This document shows, in pieces, positions 25,160 to 31,975 of a stretch of 33,584 nt of DNA. The notes under the pieces were generated by a model. That model did not search any database. It was not told where the DNA came from and saw only the letters and a program-made list of their open reading frames with translations. A program made the translations under genes and the position numbers. Each line of letters opens with the position of its first letter. The stretch's first letter is position 1. Source of the stretch: Ruminococcus sp. (GTDB lineage Bacteria; Bacillota; Clostridia; Oscillospirales; Ruminococcaceae); the NCBI GenBank assembly GCA_017437285.1, contig JAFSBM010000180.1, positions 1-33,584 on the forward strand. Direction: 5' to 3'.

Positions 25160-25839
25160 TTATATTCCTCCGTAAGCAAAAGCAGTAATTCCTTGTTCTT
25201 CATTCTGAAAAGCGGCTTGCTGTTATTGATGACAATCCCCTTTTTAAAAGCTTTTCTGATTATTGTGCGGAGGTTTCTTTCAACATTTTCATATTTTGAG
25301 TTGATGAAATCGGCTAATTCCCGATAAAAATCGGTAATAGAGCCGTTTAGCTTATCGGGCGAATTCAGAAGCATACTTATGGCAATACAAAGAGGATAAA
25401 AGCCCTGAAAACTTGAATCAAAGCCTTTACTGTTCAAAAAATACACTATCTGAGGAATAATCTTGTAATTTCTGTTATTGTAGAAATGACAGAGCAGTTC
25501 TCCGCTAAGCACAGGCGGCATATACGGCATAATGAAACACAATGACGCACCTGCTCTTATCAAATCCTGTCGGACATATTCCGAACCTGTGAAAATAAGG
25601 GGATAAATTTTCATATCTTTATATTTTCCTCGGATTTCCGCTACAAAAGCTATTGCCTCATCACTCATTCGCTGAATGAAAAAAATAAAGCCGTCAAATC
25701 GCTTTTCTGCCAGTTTATCGCCGATTGCCTGAAATGAGCCGTTAATCAGTTCCACTTCAATATCAATGCCTGAAATACATTTTCCTATCTGTGCACCGAT
25801 TTTATAAAGACTGTTTGCTATGAGAAAACTGTGTTCCAT
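25135..25839 (-). CDS. Pseudo-receiver protein with Spo0A_C-like domain; 3' end altered by element insertion
   Basis: 234 residues. Residues 4-120 read as a response-regulator-like alpha/beta fold, but the phospho-acceptor site is Phe54 (in FDGFIFFIQRM) and the acidic pair after strand 1 and the Lys after strand 5 are absent. Residues 143-201 match the Spo0A DNA-binding domain pattern (GFYPLCIAISM..., NGSIT.FY.ELA, VERNLRTIIRKAF). So it is a likely DNA-binding regulator not controlled by phosphorylation. The start at 25839 has AAAGGAGG 8 bases ahead, in preference to the ATG at 25857 that lies just before that site. The last seven codons (GISKNPF) and the TGA come from the family A element. 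It has its own promoter. Confidence 0.8.
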   Translation of the reverse strand: MEHSFLIANSLYKIGAQIGKCISGIDIEVELINGSFQAIGDKLAEKRFDGFIFFIQRMSDEAIAFVAEIRGKYKDMKIYPLIFTGSEYVRQDLIRAGASLCFIMPYMPPVLSGELLCHFYNNRNYKIIPQIVYFLNSKGFDSSFQGFYPLCIAISMLLNSPDKLNGSITDFYRELADFINSKYENVERNLRTIIRKAFKKGIVINNSKPLFRMKNKELLLLLTEEYKGISKNPF

Positions 25840-25870
25840 TGAGCCGCCTCCTTTCATAAACTATACCTAT

Positions 25871-25899
25871 ATGATATACCAAAAATTACGATTAGTCAA
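25871..25899 (-). promoter_or_regulatory. Promoter of the pseudo-receiver gene
   Basis: Leftward TTGACT (25894-25899), 17-base spacer, TATCAT (25871-25876). It abuts the SulP terminator at 25912-25958. Confidence 0.6.
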
Positions 25900-25911
25900 G
25901 CTTTTTTTAAA

Positions 25912-25958
25912 CGAAAACCCCTTATGCCGATTCCTGAAAAATCAGGCGGCATAAGGGG
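25912..25958 (-). terminator. Terminator of the SulP gene
   Basis: Two nested stems: CCCCTTATGCCG against CGGCATAAGGGG, and CCTGA against TCAGG inside. Read leftward it ends GGGGTTTTCGTTT, right after the SulP stop at 25964. Confidence 0.85.
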
Positions 25959-25963
25959 GGATA

Positions 25964-27667
25964 TTATTTTCCTCTGTTCTTCTTTACAACATTTTCAAGC
26001 TTTTCCGCACGGAGAAGTGCTGTATCTATATGGTCACAGAAATTCTCTCTGCCAACTCTCTGTACAAAGCCTGCCTTTTCCATTGCCTTCATAGGCTGGT
26101 CGTTCACGTGGGAGAATACAACCTCAATGTTGTGCTTTTTGCAGCGTTTTGTGATTTTATCAAGCATTTCAACTCCCGATGCGTCAATAGCAGGAACATT
26201 TCTCATTCTTAAAACAAGAACGTCAATTTCCTTTGTGGTGTCAAGGATATAGTTGAATTTATCAGATGCCGCAAAAAACATTGGGCCGTTGATTTCGTAT
26301 ACTCTTGTGTTTTCGGGAACTTTTTTAAGTGAAATATGGTCGGGGTCAGTATCCTCATCATCTACATAAATCCAGTCGTGTCCCTCTGTAACATCAGCCA
26401 TACGCTTCATAAAGAGAAGTGCTGCAAGTACAATTCCCACACCGATTGCCACAACAAGGTCAAATACAACTGTAAGCACAAGTGTTAAAATAAGTACCGC
26501 AATATCGCTCTTTGGTGAGATTTTTATGCAGTTTACAATTTCTCTCCAGCCGCACATATTATATGCTACAATGAAAAGTATAGCCGCAATTGTGGGCATT
26601 GGAATCATAGCCGCATAGGGCATAAGAACTACAAGCACAATGAGAAGTACAACAGCGTGAACCATACCTGCAATTGGTGTACGTCCGCCATTCTTGATAT
26701 TTGCAGCAGTTCTTGCAATTGCACCTGTTGCAGGAATACCGCCGAAAAGTGCCGATGCGATATTTGCCGCACCCTGTGCTGTAAGCTCCATATTTGAACG
26801 GTGCTTTGAACCAATCATACCGTCAGCAACAACGCATGAGAGAAGTGATTCTATAGCTGCAAGGATTGCAATTGTAAAAGCGTTTGGAATAAGTGCCTTT
26901 ACTCTGTCAAAAGTGAATTCGGGGAATGTAAATTTAGGAGGTGCAGATGAAATCTGATACAAATCACCGATTGTATTAACGTTCATTCCGCTTACCTTTA
27001 CAATTACCGCACCTACGATTACAGCGATAAGCGAGGGCGGAATTTTGCTTAATTTCTTAGGCCATAAAATGAGAATTGCAAGGGAAATAAGTCCGATGAG
27101 AAATGCAAGAGGATTGAATGTGGAAAGGGATTTGAAAATTTCCTCAACCTTTTCCATAGTTTCAACAGGTGAACCCTCAAATGTCATACCGCAGAAATCC
27201 TTGATTTGTCCCACAACAATTGTCACGGCAATACCAAAAGTAAAGCCTAAAGTAATTGTGGTAGGGATATATTTGATAAGACTTCCGAAGCGGCAAAATC
27301 CCATAATTACGAGGAAAATGCCTGCTAAAATTGTGGAGATAATGAGTCCGTCCATACCCTCTGTGGCAACGATGCCAGCTACAATTGTTGCAAATGCCGC
27401 TGTAGGGCCTGCAATCTGTACACGGCTTCCGCCAAGGAATGATACAACGAAACCTGCTACAATTGCGGTGTAAAGTCCCTGTTCAGGTGCAACTCCCGAT
27501 GCAAGTGCAAGTGCGATTGAAAGAGGCAATGCAATAATTGCCACTATTATGCCTGAAATTATGTCCTTGACAAGCTGTTCTTTCTTGTAGCCCTTCATTA
27601 CCGAAAACAGCTTCGGTTTGAGCTTTTCTTCCGTTTTCTTAACGGCTGCGGATTGAACTGAATCCAT
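25964..27667 (-). CDS. SulP family anion transporter with STAS domain
   Basis: 567 residues. The membrane part (~25-435) begins at GYKKEQLVKDIISGIIVAIIAL and shows the SulP segments ALASGVAPEQGLYTAIVAG, GPTAAFATIVAGI and GGIPATGAIARTAANI. The C-terminal STAS domain (~445-555) carries DASG, the site of Ser phosphorylation in related anti-sigma antagonists. Substrates of the family include sulfate, bicarbonate and C4-dicarboxylates; the sequence alone does not decide. cysK lies about 8 kb away and is not in the same operon. AGGAGG precedes the ATG and there is a good promoter upstream. Single-gene transcript. Confidence 0.92.
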   Translation of the reverse strand: MDSVQSAAVKKTEEKLKPKLFSVMKGYKKEQLVKDIISGIIVAIIALPLSIALALASGVAPEQGLYTAIVAGFVVSFLGGSRVQIAGPTAAFATIVAGIVATEGMDGLIISTILAGIFLVIMGFCRFGSLIKYIPTTITLGFTFGIAVTIVVGQIKDFCGMTFEGSPVETMEKVEEIFKSLSTFNPLAFLIGLISLAILILWPKKLSKIPPSLIAVIVGAVIVKVSGMNVNTIGDLYQISSAPPKFTFPEFTFDRVKALIPNAFTIAILAAIESLLSCVVADGMIGSKHRSNMELTAQGAANIASALFGGIPATGAIARTAANIKNGGRTPIAGMVHAVVLLIVLVVLMPYAAMIPMPTIAAILFIVAYNMCGWREIVNCIKISPKSDIAVLILTLVLTVVFDLVVAIGVGIVLAALLFMKRMADVTEGHDWIYVDDEDTDPDHISLKKVPENTRVYEINGPMFFAASDKFNYILDTTKEIDVLVLRMRNVPAIDASGVEMLDKITKRCKKHNIEVVFSHVNDQPMKAMEKAGFVQRVGRENFCDHIDTALLRAEKLENVVKKNRGK

Positions 27668-27707
27668 AATAAACCTCCTGAAAATAATGAGTTTTCAACG
27701 CTTAATA

Positions 27708-27736
27708 ATTATAACTCTTGAATTCAAAAAAGTCAA
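27708..27736 (-). promoter_or_regulatory. Promoter of the SulP gene
   Basis: Leftward TTGACT (27731-27736), 17-base spacer, TATAAT (27708-27713), about 40 nt before the ATG. Confidence 0.75.
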
Positions 27737-27863
27737 TAAGCCTTTTTGTGCAAACTTAACAAACTTTTATGTCGGTTTTTAGGCAAAAAAGCACATAGTT
27801 CTGTCGGATTATGGCATAAAATAAGCCATTTATTGCTATAAAATAAAAATTTGCAAAAAACCC

Positions 27864-27892
27864 TTGCAATTCACAAGTAAGTGTGATATAAT
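27864..27892 (+). promoter_or_regulatory. Promoter of the aldolase gene (extended -10)
   Basis: TTGCAA (27864-27869), 17-base spacer, TATAAT (27887-27892) preceded by TGA, an extended -10; about 50 nt before the chosen ATG. Confidence 0.75.
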
Positions 27893-27942
27893 ATTAACAA
27901 TGGGGCAAAATGTCCCAACTGAAAATTCAGGAGGAATTTATA

Positions 27943-28806
27943 ATGTTAGTTTCAGCTACAGAAATGCTCAAAAAGGCAAGAGAAGGCAAGTACGCAGTAG
28001 GTCAGTTCAACATCAACAACCTTGAGTGGACTAAGGCTATTCTCCTCACTGCACAGGAGTGCAATTCACCCGTTATCCTCGGTGTATCTGAGGGTGCAGG
28101 CAAGTATATGACAGGTGTAGAAACTGTTGCGGCTATGGTTGCAGCTATGGATAAGTCACTGGGAATTACTGTTCCTGTTGCTCTCCACCTTGACCACGGC
28201 TCATATGAGGGCTGCTACAAGTGCATCAAGGCTGGTTTCACATCAATCATGTTCGACGGTTCACACTTCCCAATCGAGGAAAATGTTGCTAAGACAACTG
28301 AGCTTGTAAATGCTGCTCACCATCTTGGTCTTTCTATCGAGGCAGAGGTTGGTGCTATCGGCGGCGAAGAAGACGGCGTTGTTGGCAAGGGTGAGTGTGC
28401 TGATCCCGCAGAGTGCAAGATGATCGCTGATCTCGGCGTTGACTTCCTTGCAGCAGGTATCGGTAACATCCACGGCGTATATCCTGACAACTGGGAGGGC
28501 CTCAGCTTTGAAACTCTCGAAGCTATCAACAAGACTGTTGGTGAAATGCCTCTCGTTCTCCACGGTGGTACAGGTATCCCCGACGAGATGATCACAAAGG
28601 CAATCTCTCTCGGCGTTGCTAAGATCAACGTAAACACAGAGTGCCAGCTCGTATTCGCTGAAGCTACAAGAGGATATATCGAGGCAGGTAAGGATCAGTC
28701 CGGTAAGGGCTTTGACCCCAGAAAGCTTCTTGCTCCCGGCTTTGACGCTATCAAGGCTAAGGTTAAGGAGAAGATGGAACTCTTCGGAAGCGTTAACAAG
28801 GCATAA
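27943..28806 (+). CDS. fba: Class II fructose-bisphosphate aldolase
   Basis: Zinc-dependent cleavage of fructose 1,6-bisphosphate in glycolysis. 287 residues. Catalytic Asp84 and zinc ligand His85 lie in LHLDHGS; GGTGIP and the following ISLGVAKINVNTE strand bind the phosphate. The start at 27943 has AGGAGG 8 bases before; the ORF could extend to 27910, but that start lacks a ribosome site. Codon use is strongly biased to a few codons (AAG for Lys, AAC for Asn, CTC for Leu), as in highly expressed genes. Promoter and terminator flank it closely, so it is monocistronic. Confidence 0.95.
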   Translation: MLVSATEMLKKAREGKYAVGQFNINNLEWTKAILLTAQECNSPVILGVSEGAGKYMTGVETVAAMVAAMDKSLGITVPVALHLDHGSYEGCYKCIKAGFTSIMFDGSHFPIEENVAKTTELVNAAHHLGLSIEAEVGAIGGEEDGVVGKGECADPAECKMIADLGVDFLAAGIGNIHGVYPDNWEGLSFETLEAINKTVGEMPLVLHGGTGIPDEMITKAISLGVAKINVNTECQLVFAEATRGYIEAGKDQSGKGFDPRKLLAPGFDAIKAKVKEKMELFGSVNKA

Positions 28807-28816
28807 TTATGTCATA

Positions 28817-28850
28817 AAAAATCCCGATACTTTGCTGTATCGGGATTTTT
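28817..28850 (+). terminator. Terminator after the aldolase gene
   Basis: AAAAATCCCGATAC and GTATCGGGATTTTT pair around a TTTGCT loop; the T-tract is part of the stem end. Confidence 0.92.
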
Positions 28851-28884
28851 GCATATCGCATAAAATATAAAGAGGTGATTTTCA

Positions 28885-29088
28885 ATGACAATGTGTGCAA
28901 CTGTTTTATCCGTAGAAAAAGACAGACTTCTCGTTCTCGACAACAAGACTGAACAGGAGGTTATTGTCAAAACTCGCTGCCCGTTTTTCAACGAGGGCGA
29001 TAAGGTGAGAATTATTTACAACGGCATTATGACATTGAGCCTGCCGCCGCAGATAACCGCAGGAAGAATTATCAAGTGCTGTGATTAA
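28885..29088 (+). CDS. Small conserved-looking OB-like protein of unknown function
   Basis: 67 residues. Short beta strands alternate (CATVLSVEKDRLLVLDN, EVIVKT, DKVRIIYNGIMT), with GD and PPQI turns, as in small OB-fold or S1-like proteins. Six cysteine-containing or hydrophobic positions do not form a clear zinc site. AAAGAGGTG precedes the ATG at the right distance, and a terminator follows directly, supporting a real gene. No promoter of its own is clear; some read-through from the aldolase terminator is possible. Function not assigned. Confidence 0.7.
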   Translation: MTMCATVLSVEKDRLLVLDNKTEQEVIVKTRCPFFNEGDKVRIIYNGIMTLSLPPQITAGRIIKCCD

Positions 29089-29097
29089 TCTCCACAT

Positions 29098-29136
29098 ACC
29101 GCACAATCTGCTATTGGCGGATTGGTGCGGTTTTTG
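29098..29136 (+). terminator. Terminator after the small OB-like gene
   Basis: ACCGCAC + AATC against GATT + GTGCGGT with one bulged G, followed by TTTTTG. Confidence 0.8.
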
Positions 29137-29146
29137 AAAATATTAC

Positions 29147-29175
29147 TTGACAAACAGCATTTGCTGTGGTATAAT
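29147..29175 (+). promoter_or_regulatory. Consensus promoter of the tRNA-Ala gene
   Basis: TTGACA (29147-29152), 17-base spacer, TATAAT (29170-29175); the tRNA begins 16 bases later. Confidence 0.85.
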
Positions 29176-29190
29176 CAATATGTAATTTAT

Positions 29191-29266
29191 GGGGCATTAG
29201 CGCAGTTGGGAGCGCATCACACTGGCAGTGTGGGGGTCAGGGGTTCGAATCCCCTATGCTCCACCA
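29191..29266 (+). tRNA. tRNA-Ala, anticodon GGC
   Basis: Cloverleaf read by hand: acceptor GGGGCAT / ATGCTCC (with one G-U), D-arm GCGC...GCGC, anticodon stem TCACA / TGTGG with loop CTGGCAG (anticodon GGC, decoding GCC and GCU), T-arm AGGGG / CCCCT with TTCGAAT. CCA is encoded. A single gene, not in an rRNA operon. Confidence 0.95.
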
Positions 29267-29271
29267 TAACG

Positions 29272-29311
29272 AAAGCCTATGTTTAGACAAAAACACAGGC
29301 TTTATTTTTTT
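29272..29311 (+). terminator. Terminator after tRNA-Ala
   Basis: AAAGCCTATGTTT and AAACACAGGCTTT pair with one mismatch, followed by ATTTTTTT. From here to 29473 no gene or clear repeat is visible except the twofold TTTCCGTTA at about 29346-29365. Confidence 0.85.
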
Positions 29312-29473
29312 GCTGTTATGCTTCACGAAAGCTGAAAATTGAATATTTCCGTTATATTTCCGTTACCTCGCTTGACAGGAATTCAATTCAGCAACATTCT
29401 GGGAACTAAAAGCTGAAACTGTTCAAAAAGTACAGTATTTCACCGCAGTTATTCAGAATTTCCAAATAACCGC

Positions 29474-29501
29474 TTGACTTTTTCAGAAAAACGAGTATAA
29501 T
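29474..29501 (+). promoter_or_regulatory. Promoter of the ATPase-Fic pair
   Basis: TTGACT (29474-29479), 16-base spacer, TATAAT (29496-29501); the ATG follows after 33 bases. Confidence 0.7.
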
Positions 29502-29534
29502 AAAATTAGACTTAAAAATTCTCGGAGGTGTGCT

Positions 29535-30761
29535 ATGTATATTAAACGCTTTCTCGAAGAGAAAATTATCAAAAACTCGAAACTATATCCTGTTATCATG
29601 GTCTGCGGACAGCGACAGGTCGGCAAATCCACAATGCTTCATCATCTGATGGAACCGAATCGAAAATACGTAACGCTTGACGATCAGAATGCCAGACGCC
29701 TGGCAGAAAACGACCCTGCACTCTTTTTTGAAACCTATGGTGCTCCGCTGCTGATCGATGAATTTCAGCGTGTGCCGTCAATTCTGCTTGAAATGAAGCG
29801 GATAGTAGATGAGATGATGCTGAATGGTGAGGACTGCAATGGTATGTTCTGGCTGACAGGTTCACAAAAATTCCCGATGATGAAAAGTGTGGCTGACTCT
29901 CTTTCAGGCCGTGTCGGAATTTTTGATCTGTCCAGCTTTTCAACGGCTGAACTTGAAGGCAGAAATGCCGCTGTATTTTCTCCTGTCATTGATGATCTGA
30001 AAAAGCGTACAGCAGACAATCGCCCAAAGGACATTCATCAAATATTCGACAGAATTTTCAAGGGAGGAATGCCAAAGCTTCTGACAACAGAAATCGAACG
30101 TGACCGTTTCTATATGGACTACGTCAACACTTACCTTGAAAGAGATATTCACTTGCTTGAACAGGTGGATAAACTGAATGAGTTCTATGATTTTCTGGTT
30201 TATATGGCGGCAAGAACGTCACAGGAGCTGAATTACAGCGAAATCTCCAAGGAACTTGGCATTTCTGTTCCAACTGTTAAGGCATGGACAACTATTCTTG
30301 AACGTAGCGGAATCATCTATATTCTGCACCCATACTATAATAACATCACCAATCGGCTCGTCAAAACACCGAAGATGTACTTTATGGATACCGGACTTGC
30401 GGCATATCTTTGCAGATGGCCAAATGCCGAAACACTGGAAAACGGTGCGATGTCAGGGGCGTATTTTGAAACCTATGTGGTTTCTGAAATCGTCAAGAGC
30501 TACTACAACGCAGGAAAGCGTCCTGACCTTTACTATTATCGTGACATTGACAAGAAGGAAATTGACCTGCTGATTACGATTGGTGATAAAATTTATCCCA
30601 TTGAAATCAAGAAGTCCAAGAATCCCAAGGCACCCGATAAGAATTTCAATGTTCTCGAAAAGCTGAAACTGGAAATCCAGCCTGGAATAATACTTTGTAT
30701 GGCGGATGAAATGATACCATACAATCGTGAGGTATGGTATTATCCTGTGTCGGCGATTTAA
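29535..30761 (+). CDS. AAA+ ATPase with DUF4143 domain
   Basis: 408 residues. Walker A GQRQVGKST at 25-33 (Lys31), Walker B LLIDEFQRVP (Asp75, Glu76), sensor-1-like LTGSQ near 116-120. The C-terminal half is DUF4143, ending in EIDLLI...IEIKKSK (about residues 345-362), the residue pattern of a PD-(D/E)xK nuclease-type core. Such proteins are common, often in variable regions, and their role is not settled. CGGAGGTG lies before the ATG. The Fic gene follows by 30 nt. CTG is the commonest Leu codon here, while the neighbouring aldolase prefers CTC/CTT, consistent with transfer but not proof of it. Confidence 0.88.
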   Translation: MYIKRFLEEKIIKNSKLYPVIMVCGQRQVGKSTMLHHLMEPNRKYVTLDDQNARRLAENDPALFFETYGAPLLIDEFQRVPSILLEMKRIVDEMMLNGEDCNGMFWLTGSQKFPMMKSVADSLSGRVGIFDLSSFSTAELEGRNAAVFSPVIDDLKKRTADNRPKDIHQIFDRIFKGGMPKLLTTEIERDRFYMDYVNTYLERDIHLLEQVDKLNEFYDFLVYMAARTSQELNYSEISKELGISVPTVKAWTTILERSGIIYILHPYYNNITNRLVKTPKMYFMDTGLAAYLCRWPNAETLENGAMSGAYFETYVVSEIVKSYYNAGKRPDLYYYRDIDKKEIDLLITIGDKIYPIEIKKSKNPKAPDKNFNVLEKLKLEIQPGIILCMADEMIPYNREVWYYPVSAI

Positions 30762-30791
30762 CGAAAAAATATTTGAAAGAGGTGCAATACA

Positions 30792-31874
30792 GTGCAGGAA
30801 CACGATTGGCAATACGATTTAGAAGAATATATCCGTCAAGGCGAGGCGGACCGTACAGAAAAGAGCGTTGCTTGGCAGACTGCAATCGGACTGCAGGATG
30901 TTGATGGTCTGAAAACATCGGAATATCTGTTGGAAACTGCAAAGGAGCATATTGAAGGAAAAATAGACATTGCAACTGTCCAGAAGCGAATTCACAGCTA
31001 CTATGAAAGTAGAAATGAGCGTCTTGTGTCTGAACAAAGTACAATGGAAGCAGATATTGTAGCTGCTCATATCGCTGAGCTGCTTGCAGAAAGGACGTTT
31101 CAGTTCTCACCTGCAGAGCTGCAATCTATTCACCGACGACTATTCACGGGAGTATATAAGTCTGCTGGCCAATTTCGTACCTATAACATCACGAAGAAAG
31201 AATGGGTATTAAGCGGTGATACTGTTTATTACGCTGCCTATGAAAGTATTCGTGAAACACTTGACTACGATTTCAGCCAGGAGAAAGCATTCTCTTACGA
31301 AGGACTTGATGCATCACAAGCTATGAAGCATATCGCCAAGTTTATTTCTGGCATCTGGCAAATCCATCCATTTTGTGAGGGCAACACTCGTACCACGGCT
31401 GTGTTTATGATAAAATACTTGCAAACATTCGGATTTCAGATAAGTAATCAGGTGTTTGCTGAAAATTCATGGTACTTCCGAAATGCCCTTGTCAGAGCAA
31501 ACTATAATAACCTCAAAAACAACGTTCATGCAACAACTGCTTTTCTGGAGCAGTTTGTTGAAAATCTGTTGATGGGTGCAACGCATGAACTAAAGAATCG
31601 TTATCTGCATATTGATTACAGGGAAACAGTTCAAAGTATCACTCAAAGTGCCATTTCTCAGGTTTCAAAGTGCCAAAATTACACTTTGGAGGAACTGGCT
31701 ATTTTAAAGGAAATCATACAAAACCCATCCATTACACAAAAAGATCTGGCTTCTTCTACTGGAATGTCAGAGAGAACAATAAAGAGAAAAACTGTAGAAC
31801 TCCAGGAAAAAGGAGTTCTTCGCCGAAAAAACGGCAAGAGAAATGGAAAATGGGAAGTTCTTGTTGAGGTATAA
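30792..31874 (+). CDS. Fic family protein (AMPylase-type) with VbhA-like N-terminus and C-terminal winged helix
   Basis: 360 residues with GTG start; AGAGGTG stands 7 bases before it. The Fic motif HPFCEGNTR is at 192-200, with catalytic His192, and AGQFRTYNI before it is the usual flap-side segment. Residues 27-72 (AWQTAIGLQ ... HIEGKIDIATVQKRI) resemble a VbhA-type antitoxin fused in front; the Glu expected in the inhibitory [ST]xxxE[GN] motif appears as Gln35, if my alignment is right. Residues ~300-360 form a winged helix-turn-helix (ITQKDLASSTGMSERTIKRK). The protein may modify a target with AMP and regulate its own gene. It shares a transcript with the ATPase. Confidence 0.85.
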   Translation: MQEHDWQYDLEEYIRQGEADRTEKSVAWQTAIGLQDVDGLKTSEYLLETAKEHIEGKIDIATVQKRIHSYYESRNERLVSEQSTMEADIVAAHIAELLAERTFQFSPAELQSIHRRLFTGVYKSAGQFRTYNITKKEWVLSGDTVYYAAYESIRETLDYDFSQEKAFSYEGLDASQAMKHIAKFISGIWQIHPFCEGNTRTTAVFMIKYLQTFGFQISNQVFAENSWYFRNALVRANYNNLKNNVHATTAFLEQFVENLLMGATHELKNRYLHIDYRETVQSITQSAISQVSKCQNYTLEELAILKEIIQNPSITQKDLASSTGMSERTIKRKTVELQEKGVLRRKNGKRNGKWEVLVEV

Positions 31875-31937
31875 GGATACCTTTAAAAAACTTATGCAGG
31901 AATACTTATGGTAAAGCTAACATAATCGTTCAATATA

Positions 31938-31970
31938 AAAGAGCCTTTCATGACGGAAGGCTCTTTCTAT
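31938..31970. terminator. Bidirectional terminator between the Fic and heparinase-like genes
   Basis: AAAGAGCCTT and AAGGCTCTTT pair around a 9-base loop, followed by TCTATTG. Leftward the hairpin ends TTTTATATTG, so it may serve the dockerin gene at 31976 as well. Confidence 0.8.
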
Positions 31971-31975
31971 TGTAT

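Noticed and set aside
25964-27667. Assigning SulP as a sulfate importer feeding cysK
   Set aside because: The genes are in separate transcripts about 8 kb apart, and the family has several possible substrates.
29191-31970. Integrative element with attL/attR at tRNA-Ala
   Set aside because: No second copy of the tRNA 3' end (GGTTCGAATCCCCTATGCTCC) and no integrase gene is visible between 29267 and 33584.
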